8,567 bases of DNA from CAZFDE01 sp964517795 (GTDB taxonomy: Bacteria; Planctomycetota; Phycisphaerae; Sedimentisphaerales; Anaerobacaceae): contig CAZFDE010000097.1 of assembly GCA_964517795.1 (NCBI GenBank), forward strand, positions 1 to 8,567, given 5' to 3'. Below the pieces are notes generated by a model that worked only from the letters and a program-made list of their open reading frames with translations, did no database searches and was not told the DNA's origin. Positions 4,978 through 8,567 of this stretch are shown in pieces; positions within the stretch are counted from its first letter, which is position 1; each line of letters opens with the position of its first letter. A program made the position numbers and the translations under genes.

Positions 4978-7896
4978 ATGCGACGTAATCGCAAAATGAA
5001 ATATTTCGCTGCGGCCGCTTGTTGGCTGATGCTGGTTTTTGTATCAGGATCATCGGCTCAGACACTGGTCAGTAACATGGCGGTGTCGTCTTACATTCGG
5101 CCCGACTATGCACCCAAATATTCCGATGTCCTGTTCACCAGCCGCTGGATTCGTGGGGCGAACTATTACGATAACGTGCATCACTGGGGCGAATCCTACC
5201 CGATTGAAACAATCGACGTGATGAAAATGTATCACGCCGATATTCTGACCTGGCTCGACTGTCTGGACCCCGATACGAATATTCCTTTTGCTGGTTTTCT
5301 GGCATTCGTTTCAGAGGTGAGCAATATGGGTGTTCAAGTCCAGCCGGTACTGAATTTCTTTTACCCCACCTACGAACAGGCGATACTCGACAGCTCCGGC
5401 AATATGATCCGGGATGCTGTGGGACGTGTTACCGGCTGCGGCAACAACACCCTTTATCGAACTGCGTTCTGGAATAACTGGTTAAAACCCCTGATCGATC
5501 ACGGTGCGGTCAGCCTGCAGCTTGATCTGAACAATCCGCCGATGAACGATCCGTTTCAATGCTTTTGCGCATACTGCAATGGTACTAAAGATGGCGTTAC
5601 TGCGACCACCGAATTTTTCACATGGCTGCACCAGCAGGCCGACAGCTATACCGGTGGGAAATTCGCAATTCATGGGAATAATCTCTCCTATTCGTTATAC
5701 AGCCCCACTTATTTTGCGGATATCCCCGATTATCGGCTTGATTACGGGTGCAGCGAAGCCGACTATCGCTATATCAGTGCCCAGCATTTTCACAATATAT
5801 CCCTTCTGGCGCGAACGTATGCCGGCGGCAATCGGGCGCATGTATTCGCTTCGCCGACCAAGGTGGATACGACGAAAGACAATCTGTGGTATCGTCAGTT
5901 GACCCGTCGCTGTATCGCCAACTGCTATGCCCAGGGAATGCATATGATCGCCCCGTTTGACACGTTTCATGCCTATCCGGCCAACGCCGGTGACGAAGTG
6001 CAGTACAACCGCTATTTCGGCAATCCGAAATACTACGCTGATCTGTATGCGTTTGTCAAAGGGATCGCCGATTATCTGGACGGGTACGAATTTGCCTGGG
6101 GCTGGGGCCGCACGCCCAAGGCCGAGCTTCATAATCAGGGAAGCTATGGCGATACCTGGGGTACATTGCCCGGGCCGAATGAGCCGATTGTCAGTGTCGC
6201 CGACGGCCGTGCCGTCGTTGTCCGGGCCATACCGAGTGATGCCAACGCACCGGTTGCGATACATCTGGTGGAGTGGACTGGCGAAGAGGCATTCGATATC
6301 ATCCTTAATAATGCATCGTTCTTCGGCCGGGCGAAAGACGATCTGGTACTCACGCTTCTGGAGCCGTTGGATACGTATGTCCAGGCCGACCATGATGCGG
6401 CATGGCAAACCAAACAATACACGGACTTTGTTAAGCGGACGCAACTGCCGCATACCTACAGTAACGGCCAAACGACGGTGACGATTCCGGGCCTGCACCC
6501 GTGGGCTGTCCTGATGGTCAGCAATGGCAACGCAAATCCGGGTGATTTCCATAACGATCAACGGATCAATTTCAATGACCTGGCGTTACTCAGCTTAGAT
6601 TGGGGCAAAACCGGTTCGCCGTATGATCTGACTGACGATGATGTGATCGATGTAAACGATTTGAGCGTTTTGTGCGGCAGGTGGCTGAAATATTATTTAC
6701 TGCCCGGTGAAGGGGCGGCCGCCGGTGACCTCAATAAGAATTACGGGATCAATTTTGATGATCTGGCATTAATGATTGCGAACTGGCAGCAAACCGGTTC
6801 GGCTTACGATCTGACCGACGATAACGTTGTCGATGTCGATGACCTGAAAGTGATGTGCGATAATTGGCTGAAGTGCAATTTATTGCCAGCGTCTCATCCG
6901 ACACCTCCGGATAAACACACCGATGTTTCTGCAGCCGGTATTGACCTGAGTTGGTTCGGCCATAATGATGTCGAATATGATATTTACCTAGGCACTGATG
7001 CCAATGAAGTTGAACAGGCAACGCGATCATCGCCGGCATATCAAGGTACTGTTACCGAATCGAATTTCGTCGATCCCTGTACCCTTGCATTTGAGACCAC
7101 CTACTATTGGCGGGTCGATCCGGTCAGTGCGGCATGGCAGATTCCCGGAAATCTCTGGCAATTTACGACCGGGCCTGAGACGATTAGCACCGATACCATT
7201 GGATATTGGGAATTGGATACGGACGGTTCGGCCACGGTCGGAGATTTCGATATGATTATAAGCCGCGGCAATCCGGCTTCGGATTCAACACATTATGCGA
7301 TCATTAACAATCCCGATAGGTCTCTGCCATGGAACGGCGAGGACGATGCGGCCACGAATACATCCAGTCTGGTTTTTAATGCCAACTCCGCGATGACCTG
7401 TCAGGCATTGGACGATACGTTCGAATTTCGAAAGAGCAGGGCCTTTACCTGCGAAGGGTACGTCCGGCCGACGGGCGGCAGCGGTTCGTCGAATGTAATC
7501 TGGGGCACGCGTGACGGTTCGAGCGGCTGGAAAGGATGGTACCTGCTTTTTAACGCTGATACCGATCGGCCCCTGTTCTATATGGACCATTCCAGCGGGA
7601 CGACTTACTTTTGGGGCACCGCCAATTCGATGCCGAAGGATGTCATCAAGCATGTTGCGGTGGTCTGGGATCCCGACGGTGCTGCGGACGGACGCTTGAA
7701 GGTTTATGTGGATGGCTCGGCGGTCATCGATACCAAGGGCCTGCCGCAGTGGGACGATCTGCCCGGCTGCGGCCACAATTTCATGGTCGGCGGACGTGAC
7801 CACTCGACAACGTGGGGATTCCAAGGACAGATCGACGAAGTCCGCTGGTCAGACAAGCGCCTTTCGCCATCGGAATTTCTCAACGCCGCGCCATAG
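4978..7896 (+). CDS. Secreted multidomain TIM-barrel protein with dockerins, Fn3-like and LamG-like modules
   Basis: 972 residues from ATG 4978; the frame is open from ATG 4909 (995 residues). I prefer 4978 because it gives a compact signal peptide (MRRNRKMKYF, hydrophobic core, cut after SSA-27), with GAGGG at 4962-4966 upstream, though at 11 nt the spacing is long. Order: TIM-barrel-like domain (~45-395) with Asp183, Asn234-Asn235, Glu260 in LDYGCSEADYRY and Asp328 in IAPFD; beta domain (~402-516) ending GLHPWAVLMVS; dockerin 1 (522-575) and dockerin 2 (583-638), each with two DxxxDxxDL-type calcium loops; a fibronectin-III-like module (~642-735) with YDIYLGTD and TTYYWRVD; and a LamG/concanavalin-like module (740-972) ending in IDEVRWSDKRLSPSEFL. 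The barrel and beta domain match the preceding gene, so the two look like paralogs. The protein probably acts on or binds a carbohydrate outside the cell; the substrate is not readable. Confidence 0.85.
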   Translation: MRRNRKMKYFAAAACWLMLVFVSGSSAQTLVSNMAVSSYIRPDYAPKYSDVLFTSRWIRGANYYDNVHHWGESYPIETIDVMKMYHADILTWLDCLDPDTNIPFAGFLAFVSEVSNMGVQVQPVLNFFYPTYEQAILDSSGNMIRDAVGRVTGCGNNTLYRTAFWNNWLKPLIDHGAVSLQLDLNNPPMNDPFQCFCAYCNGTKDGVTATTEFFTWLHQQADSYTGGKFAIHGNNLSYSLYSPTYFADIPDYRLDYGCSEADYRYISAQHFHNISLLARTYAGGNRAHVFASPTKVDTTKDNLWYRQLTRRCIANCYAQGMHMIAPFDTFHAYPANAGDEVQYNRYFGNPKYYADLYAFVKGIADYLDGYEFAWGWGRTPKAELHNQGSYGDTWGTLPGPNEPIVSVADGRAVVVRAIPSDANAPVAIHLVEWTGEEAFDIILNNASFFGRAKDDLVLTLLEPLDTYVQADHDAAWQTKQYTDFVKRTQLPHTYSNGQTTVTIPGLHPWAVLMVSNGNANPGDFHNDQRINFNDLALLSLDWGKTGSPYDLTDDDVIDVNDLSVLCGRWLKYYLLPGEGAAAGDLNKNYGINFDDLALMIANWQQTGSAYDLTDDNVVDVDDLKVMCDNWLKCNLLPASHPTPPDKHTDVSAAGIDLSWFGHNDVEYDIYLGTDANEVEQATRSSPAYQGTVTESNFVDPCTLAFETTYYWRVDPVSAAWQIPGNLWQFTTGPETISTDTIGYWELDTDGSATVGDFDMIISRGNPASDSTHYAIINNPDRSLPWNGEDDAATNTSSLVFNANSAMTCQALDDTFEFRKSRAFTCEGYVRPTGGSGSSNVIWGTRDGSSGWKGWYLLFNADTDRPLFYMDHSSGTTYFWGTANSMPKDVIKHVAVVWDPDGAADGRLKVYVDGSAVIDTKGLPQWDDLPGCGHNFMVGGRDHSTTWGFQGQIDEVRWSDKRLSPSEFLNAAP
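6541..6891 (+). repeat. Tandem pair of dockerin-coding repeats
   Basis: Two ~56-codon units, starting at 6541 and 6724, with the shared frame GD....INF.DLAL...W..TGS.YDLTDD.V.DV.DL.V.C..WLK..LLP. Each has two calcium-loop segments, as type I dockerins do. Shared residues are numerous, so they look like an internal duplication. No cohesin is encoded in this window. Confidence 0.8.
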
Positions 7897-7918
7897 CAGG
7901 ATTACGTAAGATATTTTT

Positions 7919-8130
7919 CGCACAATTTTATTGGACGTGTAAAAAAGTCCTTTCTCTGGTCGATGGTAAATAAAACGATTATGAACCATTAGATCAAAGA
8001 AAGGACACAAACATGCAAAAGATTAACTCGGACAGTACAGGAAAAAACTTGAATAATGTGATAAAGATCAACGAGGCACAGATACAGAATCATCTCGGCC
8101 AGATGGTCCGCAGCACCGTCAAACAGACGC
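7919..8130 (+). mobile_element. Left end of an IS256-family insertion sequence, truncated
   Basis: The segment GTGTAAA (7937-7943) matches the conserved part of IS256-family terminal inverted repeats, which normally lies about 15-18 nt inside the element, placing the left edge near 7919. The transposase start follows at 8013. Recognisable transposase coding ends near 8125-8135 and no right end is present, so this is a fragment. Both outer limits are approximate. Confidence 0.65.
7947..8006 (+). promoter_or_regulatory. Long inverted repeat that hides the transposase ribosome binding site
   Basis: GTCCTTTCT (7947-7955) pairs with AGAAAGGAC (7998-8006). Nested inside, ATGGT (7963-7967) pairs with ACCAT (7985-7989), and the bases between mostly pair as well. 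The right outer arm contains the AAAGGA ribosome binding site of the transposase. In an RNA that reads in from outside, the site would be locked in a stem. Confidence 0.55.
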
Positions 8131-8186
8131 CCAAAACAGGCTTTTTCAGGGACGACTATTTAAAAGGTTTTGGTGTCACTATCTGA
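8013..8186 (+). pseudogene. IS256-family transposase, N-terminal fragment
   Basis: A 57-codon ORF whose first ~40 residues (…VIKINEAQIQNHLGQMVRSTV…) match the start of IS256/Mutator-type transposases, which run to about 400 residues. In intact relatives the next stretch is of the type EETLN..L.AEAD, leading to the catalytic DDE domain; here it reads KQTPKTGFFRDDYLKGFGVTI and stops. The whole catalytic part is missing, so it cannot transpose. The start is supported by AAAGGA at 8000-8005. The break from ~55% GC-like sequence to AT-rich sequence occurs inside this ORF, near 8125-8140, which marks a deletion, insertion or assembly junction. Confidence 0.75.
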
Positions 8187-8449
8187 ATTTTTCGAACATA
8201 TTTTTCTAATAAAGCTTCAATGGTAGAAATATTACAATTCGGTAAAATTTGACAGACTTGTGCTGTTGAACCTATAAGGATATTCAAAAGCAACACAAGT
8301 CTTTGAGTAGAAGCTTGTTCGTCAAGTTCAGGATTGGGATTATATTCTATCGATTCTACAGAGTTATTAGCCTTAAAATATCTATTAGTATAATTGACGA
8401 TGTTGGGATGGGCTACGGGGGATAAGCAACGATAAACCATATCATACAT
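8156..8449 (-). CDS. AT-rich hypothetical protein, possibly a decayed gene
   Basis: A 97-residue minus-strand ORF with no clear ribosome binding site. It starts MYDMVYRCLSPVAHPN and ends KIQIVTPKPFK. The segment YRCLSPVAHPN recalls 'YR.LS...HP' stretches in helical HEPN-like or DUF5677-like proteins, but the match is too short to name it. Upstream the same frame stays open to 8566 except for two TGA codons (8483-8485 and 8471-8473), giving 27 further residues of plausible protein at the window edge. So it may be the C-terminal part of a longer gene broken by stops. Its base composition is far more AT-rich than the rest of the window. Confidence 0.35.
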   Translation of the reverse strand: MYDMVYRCLSPVAHPNIVNYTNRYFKANNSVESIEYNPNPELDEQASTQRLVLLLNILIGSTAQVCQILPNCNISTIEALLEKYVRKIQIVTPKPFK

Positions 8450-8567
8450 CCATTTATATTCAACATCTTCTCAGATACACTGTCAATTTTTGGGGACATG
8501 ATGTTTTAAATCATTATTGAGTTCTGTTTTTCTTGGCTCAAATTTACTGTCTACTTTATGTTTAGCA
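8187..8567. other. AT-rich segment of different origin
   Basis: From about 8130 to the window end the composition is clearly AT-rich, while the operon before it is GC-rich. The only reading frame with any coding character is on the minus strand. I see no RNA gene, second inverted repeat or plus-strand gene here. Confidence 0.55.

Noticed and set aside
5695..6561. 288-codon open frame on the minus strand inside the large secreted protein gene
   Set aside because: It lies wholly antisense to a gene with clear domains, has no recognisable motif, and is expected from the codon use of the sense strand.
7897..7930. Terminator after the operon
   Set aside because: No hairpin followed by T-run is visible between the stop at 7896 and the IS end; the hairpin at 7947-8006 is better explained as part of the IS.

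Overview
The window looks like a chromosomal segment of a Planctomycetota bacterium, most likely of the Phycisphaerae/Sedimentisphaerales type. This is inferred from domain style only: a secreted protein ends in type I dockerin repeats, a fibronectin-like module of the 'YDIYLGTD...TTYYWRVD...W.FTT' kind and a LamG-like module ending in 'IDEVRWSD', a combination I associate with that group. A minimal ECF sigma factor and a membrane-anchored partner fit as well. No marker gene is present, so the assignment is provisional.

Layout. Positions 1-63 may hold the C-terminus of an upstream membrane protein. Positions 127-962 carry two translationally coupled small genes: a Cys-containing hypothetical protein and a four-helix membrane protein. 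They look more AT-rich than the central genes. Positions 963-1647 are a long non-coding or leader region. It holds two dispersed-repeat-like palindromes, a 14-bp inverted repeat fused to an extended -10 promoter, several hairpins, a 41-codon small ORF with a good ribosome binding site, and a short repeated block.

The core is a probable four-gene operon at 1648-7896: ECF sigma factor, overlapping anti-sigma-like membrane protein with a large extracytoplasmic domain, and two secreted TIM-barrel-like, probably carbohydrate-active proteins. By my hand alignment the two secreted proteins are diverged paralogs: they share an Asp, an Asn-Asn pair, a Glu, a second Asp and a C-terminal beta domain. 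The second also carries two dockerins, a fibronectin-like module and a LamG-like module. A reasonable working model is that the sigma/anti-sigma pair senses a condition outside the cytoplasmic membrane and switches on the secreted pair, but no substrate can be read from the sequence.

From about 7919 the window enters the left end of an IS256-family element. Its transposase is cut off after about 40 recognisable residues, and its ribosome binding site is buried in a long inverted repeat. Beyond about 8125 the DNA turns clearly AT-rich and a minus-strand reading frame runs to the window edge, interrupted by two TGA codons. This is either a foreign, decayed insertion or a rearrangement or assembly junction.
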